Below are positions 46,065 through 53,308 of a stretch of DNA of 64,000 nt, one piece after another. The notes beneath the pieces are model-generated. The model worked only from the letters and a program-made list of their open reading frames with translations, ran no database searches and was not told the origin of the DNA. The position numbers were made by a program, and so were the translations under genes. The DNA is from Synechococcus sp. JA-2-3B'a(2-13) (GTDB lineage: Bacteria > Cyanobacteriota > Cyanobacteriia > Thermostichales > Thermostichaceae), in contig NC_007776.1 in assembly GCF_000013225.1 (NCBI RefSeq), positions 1,703,001 to 1,767,000 on the forward strand. Reading direction: 5' to 3'. Positions within the stretch are counted from its first letter, which is position 1, and the number at the start of each line of letters is the position of its first letter.

Positions 46065-46755
46065 CATGGGCTGCTGTAGGCATAGCACCTGTGCCGCTGA
46101 CTTGAGGGGGATCCAGAGAACAGGCAACATTCCCATCGGCAGTGCGGAGCCCTGGGCCTGGGATGCCACGTAGGCGCAGCTGCGTGATCAAGTCGGCCCG
46201 CTCCAGAAACGAATCTGGCATCTCCGGCCCGGTGATCACCATGTCCATGGAGATGGGGCGCTGGTCGATTAAGCTCAGCACTTCCGCTTCTGGGATCAGG
46301 CCCAACTTCACAGCCAAGCTCAGCTCATCCAACACCACCAAGTCATAGCGGCCACTCCTGACAGCCTCCTGGGTAAATTGCCACAGCTCATCCAATGCCA
46401 CCCGCTCCTCAGGCTCTAGGTGAGGTGTATCGATGCACCGGTGCAGGCGACAGCGAACCCACTCCAAGGATCTGCCCAGGGAGAGACGATTTTCGGGCCC
46501 CTGATTGATCCCACCCTTGAGAAATTGCACGATCAGCACCCGCGTTCCCTGGCCTGCCAAGCGCATCGCCTGAGCCATGACGGGCGTAAACATGCCCCGG
46601 CTGGGGTGGGTGTAAAGCTGCAGGGATCCCTGGGGAACCAACTGGGCGGAGAGGGATCCATTCTGCTGAAGGAAAAGCTCGCCGGCAGCAGGGCTGGCTT
46701 GAGCCGCAGGCTGTTTGGCGCGGGCTACAGGAGCGGCATCCTTGGAGGAAGGCAT
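46048..46755 (-). CDS. CobO/BtuR-like P-loop fold protein with degenerate P-loop
   Basis: 235 residues from ATG 46755; GTG 46782 would add nine. The core matches corrinoid adenosyltransferase-type proteins: AMRLAGQGTRVLIVQFLKGGINQGP, ALDELWQFTQEAVRSGRYDLVVLDELSLAVKLGLI, DMVITGPEMPDSFLERADLITQ. Where CobO has the GKGKTT P-loop, this protein has THPSRGMFTPV, with no Lys-Thr pair. Cobalamin adenosylation therefore cannot be assumed. About 40 residues after LITQLRLRG look foreign and contain repeat-derived sequence (GLRTADG, then VAPHR at the end). Confidence 0.8.
   Translation of the reverse strand: MPSSKDAAPVARAKQPAAQASPAAGELFLQQNGSLSAQLVPQGSLQLYTHPSRGMFTPVMAQAMRLAGQGTRVLIVQFLKGGINQGPENRLSLGRSLEWVRCRLHRCIDTPHLEPEERVALDELWQFTQEAVRSGRYDLVVLDELSLAVKLGLIPEAEVLSLIDQRPISMDMVITGPEMPDSFLERADLITQLRLRGIPGPGLRTADGNVACSLDPPQVSGTGAMPTAAHVAPHR
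46139..46152 (+). repeat. partial dispersed repeat
   Basis: GCAGTGCGGAGCCC matches the inner part of form A with one or two changes. It lies inside the C-terminal extension of the CobO-like gene. Confidence 0.4.
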
Positions 46756-46782
46756 AGGATTTGGAGAAGCAGTGCAAACCAC

Positions 46783-47130
46783 GTTCTATCTCGCGAGCAG
46801 GCTAGAGAACACGGCCCTAGGTTATAGGGCCTACAAGTGGTGGAGAGCGTCGGCTATGGATTCCATGAAACACCACCTGTGCGTATCCGTCAATGAGTCG
46901 GTTCTGCTTCTAGCTGGCATACAAATCATTCCCAATAGAGTAATAGAAAATACAATCCTTGCCCATCCTAGCCTTTTGGCACAAGAGGCAATACCTGAAA
47001 AGCTTTGACAGGGGATCTCAATAAAATTTCAGGCCTAGCCCAGAAGCTTGTGTGTGGGGCTATCTCACTTGAGTATAGAGGTGCTCTATAAAAATTTGAG
47101 AAAAAGATCAATTTCTTCCAAATAAGATTA
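46783..47130. other. AT-rich intergenic stretch, no gene seen
   Basis: About 350 bp between the CobO-like gene and the IS5-family element. From about 46900 the base composition turns AT-rich compared with the flanks. No open frame with family similarity, RNA gene or clear promoter was seen. Confidence 0.6.
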
Positions 47131-47145
47131 GGTTGTGTTGATCTT

Positions 47146-47553
47146 TCATTTGAGCCAAAAGAGAGCACTGACGGGATAGAGAAAACTCAAGAAGTTCCTG
47201 GCCAATTTGTCAAAACGAGAACATAGATGCCGGTACTGCTTTAACTTATGAAAAAAGCATTCGATTAAATGCCTCTCTTGATACAGATGCTTGTCATAAT
47301 GCCGCTGCGTCTTTCTATTCCTTTTAGGCGGAATAACCGCTTGAGCTTCCCCTATCTTCTCAATCAACTTATCCGCATCATATCCTTTATCCCCAATTAC
47401 TTTGGTATCCTTTCTCTGCCAGCCCTCTATCAATTCTTCCCCTTGAGTAATATCGCTCTTTTCTCCGCCAGTTATTCTCAATTCCAGCGGATTTCCCAAC
47501 CCATCTACACTCACATGAATCTTGGTGCTGTATCCGCCTCGGCTTCTCCCCAA
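47146..47553 (-). CDS. IS5-family transposase, second frame (orfB), reached by -1 frameshift
   Basis: Continues the transposase: after KKG the -1 frame reads EQALGRSRGGYSTKIHVSVDG, LELRITGGEKSDIT, VIGDKGYDADKL with the second Asp, PPKRNRKTQRHYDKHLY, and the final ERHLIECFFHKLKQYRHLCSRFDKL holding the catalytic Glu. This is the DDE part. The ATG at 47553 is not needed if frameshifting is used. The fused product would be about 247 residues, normal for the group. Confidence 0.87.
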   Translation of the reverse strand: MGRSRGGYSTKIHVSVDGLGNPLELRITGGEKSDITQGEELIEGWQRKDTKVIGDKGYDADKLIEKIGEAQAVIPPKRNRKTQRHYDKHLYQERHLIECFFHKLKQYRHLCSRFDKLARNFLSFLYPVSALFWLK

Positions 47554-47888
47554 AGCTTGCTCCCCTTTTTTCCGGCAGCACAGGAGTGCGCTCGAACCAT
47601 GGTTGAATCAATAATGAGATGCTCTAAATCAGGGTCGTCAATAAAATACTTGAACATCCGTTCCCACACTCCAAAACGACTCCACCGGTGGAATCTTTGA
47701 TAGATGGTGTACCATTTGCCATATCCTTCTGGGAGGTAGCGCCAAGGAGCACCGGAACGGGCTATCCAAAGAACTGCTTCAATAAACTGTTTGCAGTTTG
47801 CTTCTTTCCCAATGTTAACTCTCTCTTCTGTCTGTAAAAAAGCCAATATCTTCTGCCATTTGTTTTCATCTAAGAAAACCAACTTCAT
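47511..47888 (-). CDS. IS5-family transposase, first frame (orfA)
   Basis: 125 residues in the zero frame. DUF4096-type N-terminus: WQKILAFLQTEERVNIG, FIEAVLWIARSGAPWRYLPEGYGKW, YQRFHRWSRFGVWERMF, then the first catalytic Asp in LIIDSTMVRAHSCAAGKKG. The zero frame runs on only to a short tail ending PRFM. Slipping back one base on A AAA AAG moves the ribosome into the second frame. Confidence 0.88.
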   Translation of the reverse strand: MKLVFLDENKWQKILAFLQTEERVNIGKEANCKQFIEAVLWIARSGAPWRYLPEGYGKWYTIYQRFHRWSRFGVWERMFKYFIDDPDLEHLIIDSTMVRAHSCAAGKKGSKLWGEAEADTAPRFM

Positions 47889-47941
47889 CCTCTTTCCTCT
47901 ATAAATTATTCTCTCTATCCTAACATAAGATCAACACGACC

Positions 47942-48646
47942 TAACTCTCACAAACAGGAATGCCAGTACCAGCAGCCCACCCACGAGAGAGGAGCAAGGG
48001 TCAACCTGCCCCAAAAGCCTTGTCCACCAGGAGAGATAGTCATTTTTAAAATAACTATACATTTGGTCGGGAGCCGGGTAGGCCTACACATTAGCGAACA
48101 TTCGTAGTAGAGGGAATTGTAACCAAAAGTCCAAGGAGTTAATTTCTAACCTCGAGAGTGAAGAAATATAAATTCGTCAATCATCTTCGTCAAAAAATGG
48201 ATTATTGACAATACTTTTTTGAAAACCAGCATCTGATTTAGCAGAAGCGTAAAGAATTGCGTGCCTTTTATACTCTGAGGTCGTCTTCTTCAAGAGATCG
48301 CCTCTTTGATCATTTTTCTTACCGGTCTCAAGGCCAATGTTTTCTACTTAATTTAATCTCTATTTCTGTTATGAGAAATGAGCATTGGGCGTTCAGTTTG
48401 GATCCCACTTAAAATTGACCTGAAAAAGCTCTGGGGCTTTGGGTGCTGAGATTGCCGGGATCCCATTGCGCAATCAAAGCCGAGTCCTTCCTCTGGCGGG
48501 GGGAGAGATCTTTTTCTTGAGAAGGTAGATCCAATCCTGGAGAATACCTGCCCCCTCCTCCAATCAGCCAGAAAGTTCGGGGATCCCACCCTCGATCCCT
48601 GGATCAAAGGGAAAAGACTCTATCCCGCCGGCACAAAAGTTTTCTG
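47942..48646. other. AT-rich gap with one possible gene remnant
   Basis: About 700 bp to the NAGPA-domain gene. From 48040 to about 48400 it is AT-rich, unlike the flanks. It contains an open stretch on the minus strand (separate entry). From 48400 onwards normal GC content and GGGATCCC sites return, without a recognisable gene. Confidence 0.55.
48177..48347 (-). pseudogene. remnant open frame, hydrophilic, C-terminal part only
   Basis: 56 open codons without an ATG, bounded upstream by TAA. It includes LLKKTTSEYKRHAILYASA and ends SIVNNPFFDEDD. The amino-acid pattern looks like the real end of a small soluble protein rather than random AT-rich sequence. A TTG within it would give about 42 residues. 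No family recognised. Confidence 0.35.
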
Positions 48647-49858
48647 TCACCGACTTGGGCTTGGGAAAAACCCTAGGCCATTGTGAACTCGGGGTGTACG
48701 CCGCCGGGAGGGACTGGGATCCGTCTCACTGTTGGGTGGGCTGGCTTCTGGGTGTCGGTGTTCCAAATTGACGGCCTCTCCCCCCAGCACCAAGGTGGAA
48801 GCATTGCCCCCATCCAAGTTCAAGGCATGGCGACAGCCCAATTGCTGCATCAACTGTGCCATCTCCAGCAGGGTGAGCCCTTGATTTTCCTGGGCATTGC
48901 CGGCGGTCACCAGCAGCAAATGTCCGCTGTCCAGTTGGCCGATGGCACTGCGGGCGGCTCGCTGCCTGCGAAAGAGAGGCTGAAATCCCTCCAATCGGGC
49001 ATCCAAAACCACCTGTCCATCCAAGAGCAAGAGCGGCCCTGCCCCTAGGATGTGGGGATAGACCTCCAGCTCAGGCGGATCCAAGCGCAGATAAAAGCTG
49101 AGGCGATCCCCGGGAACCAGCTTGCGGGCTTCTAGGGCACCTTCTAGCCCCCGCCCTGCCAATACATACCCCTCGCTGGGAATCTGTACCGTCAAACTGC
49201 CGGCCAGGCCCGCCACCAGAATTTCTTGCACCTGATCCTGCCGCACCATCACGAGCATTTCGTCGTCCGTTTGGGTGGTGTAGGTGGATCCCCAGTCGGG
49301 GGTGAACTGGGAGATGCCGGGCAGGATATAGCCTGTATTGATGCCCACCACTGGGATTTGATCCCCAATGTCATTGCGCAGCTCTGCTTGCATCCGCAAA
49401 CGGGCAAAGCGCACGGATCCCCCTTCTTGCCCTGCCGTCCCATCCGACCAGGCGATGACCCCACGACCCAAAATGGGGCTGGAGATCCAGCGGCCATCCC
49501 GACGAATCGCCCCCAGCGGCTGACGGGTGTTGCGGTTGAAAAACCCACCGTTAATGGCGGCCACTGCCCCCTGTTCAGGGCCAAAGGAAGACAGCTCCCC
49601 CAAACCCACCAGCCCCGCGCGTGCAGCCCAGATGGGCCGCAGTTGGCCGGCTGCGAGAGAAACCACCACGATGGAAACTGGGATCCGATTGTCTCCAACC
49701 CAAACCTCCTTCTGGTACAAAGGGATCCCTTGCACCACCCGCACCGGCTGCACACCGAGGGTCACCTGAGCTTGAGCAGCCACGCTGGGCAAAAAGAGAG
49801 CAGCAGTGCAGGCTAACCCCCAGCCCATGACCCAGGCGCTCAGCTTGGTTTTGGACAT
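48647..49858 (-). CDS. secreted phosphodiester glycosidase-domain (NAGPA/DUF2233) protein
   Basis: 403 residues. Signal peptide: MSKTKLSAWVMGWGLACTAA ... VAAQAQ. Domain landmarks: AAINGGFFNRNTRQPLGAIRRDGRW, GVIAWSDG, TTQTDDEMLVMV, HILGAGPLLLLDGQVV, RSAIGQLDSGHLLLVTAG, LQQLGCRHALNLDGGNASTLVL and HNGLGFF. The family includes the mammalian uncovering enzyme and bacterial enzymes on cell-wall or exopolysaccharide glycans. The substrate is unknown. A polar insert (HRHPEASPPNSETDPSPSRR) precedes the last motif. Confidence 0.9.
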   Translation of the reverse strand: MSKTKLSAWVMGWGLACTAALFLPSVAAQAQVTLGVQPVRVVQGIPLYQKEVWVGDNRIPVSIVVVSLAAGQLRPIWAARAGLVGLGELSSFGPEQGAVAAINGGFFNRNTRQPLGAIRRDGRWISSPILGRGVIAWSDGTAGQEGGSVRFARLRMQAELRNDIGDQIPVVGINTGYILPGISQFTPDWGSTYTTQTDDEMLVMVRQDQVQEILVAGLAGSLTVQIPSEGYVLAGRGLEGALEARKLVPGDRLSFYLRLDPPELEVYPHILGAGPLLLLDGQVVLDARLEGFQPLFRRQRAARSAIGQLDSGHLLLVTAGNAQENQGLTLLEMAQLMQQLGCRHALNLDGGNASTLVLGGEAVNLEHRHPEASPPNSETDPSPSRRRTPRVHNGLGFFPSPSR

Positions 49859-49901
49859 GTCTTCACGTCTTTAGGGCTTCACCATTGTCATTGGGAGATG
49901 A

Positions 49902-49997
49902 TTATCCCCCTGCGGCAAAGGTTCCCATCACAATGAGCGACAACAGGATCCCTGGAAAGAGCAGCGTCACCAAGATCAGCAGTTCGGAAAGGGTCAT
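49902..49997 (-). CDS. 31-residue single-helix membrane microprotein (candidate)
   Basis: ATG 49997 to TAA 49902. The peptide begins MTLSELLILVTLLFPG, continues ILLSLIVMG and ends TFAAGG. It is one hydrophobic helix, like small photosystem, cytochrome or NDH subunits of cyanobacteria. It does not match PsaM, PsbM, PsbT, PsbX, PetG, PetL, PetM or PetN as I know them. AGGTGG lies about ten bases before the start. It is 43 bp upstream of the NAGPA-domain gene, on the same strand. Confidence 0.55.
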   Translation of the reverse strand: MTLSELLILVTLLFPGILLSLIVMGTFAAGG

Positions 49998-50188
49998 CGG
50001 GGAATGCCACCTACTGGAGATTTAACCAACACAACAGCTCCGGCTTCCACCCTAGCGATCCCAGAAGGGTGCTCCAGGCTCCCTTTGGGATCCCTTAACA
50101 CTCGACACCGGTTTGGCTGCCCGTGCATGCCATCTCTCGCTCTGCCGACAGTATCCTGGCAAGGGGAAAGCCTTATCCAACGGTTCCT

Positions 50189-51115
50189 ATGGGCATCCAA
50201 GGCAAACGCATTGCCGTCGAACCCGGCCATCTTCGCCCCTGGCTCAAAGAGGCTGTTTTGGCGGGGGGCGGCGAAATTGTGCCCCTGGCAGAAGCAGAAG
50301 CCTTGGTCTGGGCTGATGCCTTTGATGTGCCTGGCCTGAAGCGTTGTCTGGCGGAAGGGAAAGGGATCCGCTGGGTGCAGCTGCCCTGGGCAGGGGTGGA
50401 ACCCTTTGTTCGGGCGGGAGTCTTGGATCCCGCTTATGTGTGGACTTGTGGCAAGGGGGTCTATGCTCAACCGGTGGCGGAACATGCCTTGGCCTTGACC
50501 TTGGCCGGCTTGCGCGACTTGAAGATCCGCGCCTTGGCCCAAACTTGGCAGGAGGGCTCCGGTACCAGCCTCTGGGGTAGCCGTGTGGTCATTTTCGGGG
50601 CCGGGGGCATCGCCCAAGAGTTGATCAAGCTGTTGCAGCCTTTTCAATGCTCCGTCGACGTGGTGCGTCGCAAGGCGGATCCCTTGCCGGGTGCCACACG
50701 GGTGGTGACGCTCGCGGAACGGCAAACGGTGTTGGCAGGGGCAGATGTGGTGATCCTGGCTTTGGCCCTCACGCCGGAAACCGAGGGGATCATCGCCCAA
50801 GCTGAGTTGGAGCAGATGGGATCCCAGTGTTGGTTGGTGAATGTGGCGCGAGGCAAGCACATCGTGACCTCCGACTTGGTGGCCGCCCTGCAGCAGGGGG
50901 TCATTCGCGGGGCCGCCTTGGATGTCACGGATCCCGAGCCCCTACCGGATGGGCATCCCCTCTGGAGCTTGCCCAACTGCCTGATTACCCCCCACACTGC
51001 TCTTACCGATGCCATGATTGTCCCAGCCCTCTCTAAGCGGGTGCGAGAAAATGTGCAGCGCTTCCGGACCGGGGATCCCTTGCTAGGGGTGGTGGATCCG
51101 GTTTTGGGGTATTGA
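50189..51115 (+). CDS. D-isomer-specific 2-hydroxyacid dehydrogenase family protein
   Basis: 308 residues from ATG 50189 (MGIQGKRIAVEPGH); ATG 50123 would add a 22-residue stretch without similarity. NAD-binding part: VVIFGAGGIAQELIKLL (GxGxxA-like), ALALTPETEGIIA, catalytic Arg in WLVNVARGKHIV, Glu in GAALDVTDPEPLPDGHPLW, and His in LITPHTAL. Substrate unknown; phosphoglycerate-type or glyoxylate/hydroxypyruvate-type are possible. Confidence 0.9.
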   Translation: MGIQGKRIAVEPGHLRPWLKEAVLAGGGEIVPLAEAEALVWADAFDVPGLKRCLAEGKGIRWVQLPWAGVEPFVRAGVLDPAYVWTCGKGVYAQPVAEHALALTLAGLRDLKIRALAQTWQEGSGTSLWGSRVVIFGAGGIAQELIKLLQPFQCSVDVVRRKADPLPGATRVVTLAERQTVLAGADVVILALALTPETEGIIAQAELEQMGSQCWLVNVARGKHIVTSDLVAALQQGVIRGAALDVTDPEPLPDGHPLWSLPNCLITPHTALTDAMIVPALSKRVRENVQRFRTGDPLLGVVDPVLGY

Positions 51116-51172
51116 GTCCTCTAGCCCCCCTCCCTTGGGGAGCCTGGGATCAGAAACATTTGGCGCCAAACC

Positions 51173-52255
51173 CTACTGCAAAGCCATCTCCTGCACGCGG
51201 GCAGCAATGGCCTTGGCCATTTCCTGAGTGCCGACGGGATCCCCTGTGGCCAGGTCATAGGTGACCTGCTTGCCCTCGGCGATCACCGCCTGCACCGCCG
51301 CCTCCACCCTTGCGGCAGCCTCCCGCTCTCCCAGGTAGCGCAGCATCATCGCCCCGGAGAGGATCAGAGCGCAGGGGTTGACTTTGTTTTGGCCAGCGTA
51401 CTTGGGAGCAGAGCCGTGAATGGCCTCAAAAACCGCAATGCCGTTGCCGATGTTGGCCCCCGGCGCCACCCCCAGCCCGCCGATCATCCCCGCGCACAAG
51501 TCGGAAATGATGTCCCCATAGAGGTTGGTGAGCACCAGCACATCGTAGAGCTGCGGCTTTTGCATCAGTTGCATGCACATGTTGTCCACGATGCGATCTT
51601 CAAACTCGATGTCGGGGTACTCCTGGGCCACCTCCCGCGCCACCTGCAAAAACAAGCCATCGGTGAACTTCATGATGTTGGCTTTGTGAACTGCCGTCAC
51701 CTTCTTGCGGCCATTCTGGCGGGCGTACTCAAAGGCAAATTTGACAATGCGGCGGCTGCCGAAGTCCGAAATGGGCTTGATGCCGATGGCGGATCCCTCG
51801 CGGATGGGTTTGCCGGAAAGGCGCATCATTTCCTCCCGCGCCTGGATGGCTTCCGGCGTGCCCCGTTCAAACTCGATCCCGGCATAGAGATCTTCGGTAT
51901 TTTCCCGCACCACCACTAGGTCGATGTCTTGAAAAGGGCTTTTGACACCGAGCATGGATTTGGCCGGGCGCAGATTGGCGTAGAGATCCAGCTCCTTGCG
52001 AATGGCTACGTTGACCGAACGAAAGCCAGTACCTACGGGAGTGCCAATCGGCCCTTTGATCGCCACTTTGGTTTCCCGAATGGACTCCAACACCTGGGGC
52101 GGCAAGGGGGTGCCGTATTTCTCGATCACCTCCACCCCTGCCTCTACCGGGATCCATTCCAACCCAACCCCGGTAGCCTCCAAGACCGTGGTCATCGCCT
52201 TGGCCACTTCCGGGCCGATGCCATCCCCAGGGATCAAAGTCACACGATAGGCCAC
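51173..52255 (-). CDS. isocitrate/isopropylmalate dehydrogenase family, NAD-IDH-like
   Basis: 360 residues. Seen: [19 protein letters not shown], the substrate loop [25 protein letters not shown] (S..N...R pattern of isocitrate dehydrogenases), [59 protein letters not shown] and [18 protein letters not shown]. The SVN motif and NTEDLYAG favour isocitrate over isopropylmalate. HGSAPKYAG without the NADP-type Lys/Tyr pair suggests NAD as cofactor. Whether it is the TCA enzyme or a paralogue cannot be told from the window. Confidence 0.88.
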   Translation of the reverse strand: MAYRVTLIPGDGIGPEVAKAMTTVLEATGVGLEWIPVEAGVEVIEKYGTPLPPQVLESIRETKVAIKGPIGTPVGTGFRSVNVAIRKELDLYANLRPAKSMLGVKSPFQDIDLVVVRENTEDLYAGIEFERGTPEAIQAREEMMRLSGKPIREGSAIGIKPISDFGSRRIVKFAFEYARQNGRKKVTAVHKANIMKFTDGLFLQVAREVAQEYPDIEFEDRIVDNMCMQLMQKPQLYDVLVLTNLYGDIISDLCAGMIGGLGVAPGANIGNGIAVFEAIHGSAPKYAGQNKVNPCALILSGAMMLRYLGEREAAARVEAAVQAVIAEGKQVTYDLATGDPVGTQEMAKAIAARVQEMALQ

Positions 52256-52422
52256 AGATGCTTCTCCTCGCAGTGTTAACGACAGCGCAAAAACTCCGTC
52301 CTGCCGGCGTGAGAGGATCCCTCCACCAGACAGGTTAGAGAACCGGGAACCCTTGAGCTTAAATGACTATAGAACAGGTTGAGACTGAAAATGCTGCGTC
52401 TGCTACCTCAGAAAAGGGGGGG

Positions 52423-53286
52423 CTAGCCGCAAGATCGGGGACTCGGCGGCAGAGGGACTCGCAGCTCTACAACTGTGCCACTGCCAAAGCGGCGATTACG
52501 CCAAGCAATGCTTGCCCCGATCAACTCGGCTCGGTAGCGCATGTTGAGCAACCCGTGTCCATGGCCAGACGGCTGGGCGGGATCCACCCCACTCTTGGAC
52601 GCCGGCATACCGCAGACATCGTCGATGATCTTCAGCTCCAAGTGGGTGTAGGGAGCCTGAGGGTTGATAGAGGAACCGGCGTCCTGTTGAACCTTGGGCT
52701 GAATGATGAGATCGATGCGCCGTGCCCCCGCGTGTTTGACAATCAGAAAGCTGGCTTCCAGAGGTGTCCGGCTCAGCAGAGCCAAAGCCCCCAGCCGCTC
52801 CTCCCCCCGGTTAATCGGGTAGGCAACAAAGCCTCGCAAGCCATTGGCCTTCACCCACTCCGGGGCGGGCATCCAGGCTTCTTGGGCGGGATTGTTGCTC
52901 AAAAGCGGCAGCCCCTCCTGGGCCACCCGTCCCAAAGGGCTGTCGTCAGGGTAGATCCGCTGAATTTGGTCGTGAGCAGGACTGAGCAGGCCGGCATGGG
53001 CCACCGACTGAAAACATCCTTCCTGCGGGTCGAAAAACCAAAGGCGAGCTGAGGCTGCACCCAGACGATCCACCATCTGCCGTACCAAGGTCTGGGCCAG
53101 CTTGAGCACACACTGCTCCAGCTCCCCCATCTCTACAGAGTCCGAAGAGGATGGGGAAGATAACTGAGAAGAGAGCAGCACCAGTTCTTGGACAATTTGG
53201 TTTGCAGCCTGTAGCTGGCGTGACAGCATGGGATCCCGATTGCGGCAGCGGTGCGGAGCACTTTCAACAGAGGCAACCGAAGGCAT
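52423..53286 (-). CDS. GAF-domain protein with truncated histidine-kinase ATPase end
   Basis: 287 residues. GAF domain at about 45-185: LAQTLVRQMVDRLGAASARLWFF, SPLGRVAQEGLPLLSNN, GFVAYPINRGEERLGALALLS. After a short stretch of strand-like sequence comes DVCGMPAS and then GHGHGLLNMRYRAELIGASI and GSGTVVELRVPLP, which is the end of a NarL-type HATPase. The dimerisation/His domain and the N box are missing. ATG 53286 includes a form-A repeat in codons 8-15; ATG 53229 is the alternative. Follows gltX by 22 bp on the same strand. Confidence 0.83.
   Translation of the reverse strand: MPSVASVESAPHRCRNRDPMLSRQLQAANQIVQELVLLSSQLSSPSSSDSVEMGELEQCVLKLAQTLVRQMVDRLGAASARLWFFDPQEGCFQSVAHAGLLSPAHDQIQRIYPDDSPLGRVAQEGLPLLSNNPAQEAWMPAPEWVKANGLRGFVAYPINRGEERLGALALLSRTPLEASFLIVKHAGARRIDLIIQPKVQQDAGSSINPQAPYTHLELKIIDDVCGMPASKSGVDPAQPSGHGHGLLNMRYRAELIGASIAWRNRRFGSGTVVELRVPLPPSPRSCG
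53239..53262 (+). repeat. dispersed repeat, form A
   Basis: ATTGCGGCAGC plus GGTGCGGAGCACT. On the coding minus strand it reads SAPHRCRN near the N-terminus of the GAF protein, a third reading of the repeat. Confidence 0.75.
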
Positions 53287-53308
53287 GACAGCAAGAGATG
53301 GGCTTCCA

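Larger units (their letters stand above)
47131..47941 (-). mobile_element. IS5-family insertion sequence, 811 bp
   Basis: Terminal inverted repeats: the left end GGTTGTGTTGATCTT at 47131 matches, with one change, the reverse complement of the right end (GGTCGTGTTGATCTT reading in from 47941). TA at 47129-47130 and TA at 47942-47943 look like a two-base target duplication. The content is one transposase in two overlapping frames on the minus strand. GC content is clearly lower than in the surrounding genome. Confidence 0.88.

Noticed and set aside
46715-47008. 97-residue frame crossing from the CobO-like gene upstream into the AT-rich gap
   Set aside because: Composition changes in the middle and no motif; overlaps the opposite-strand gene start.
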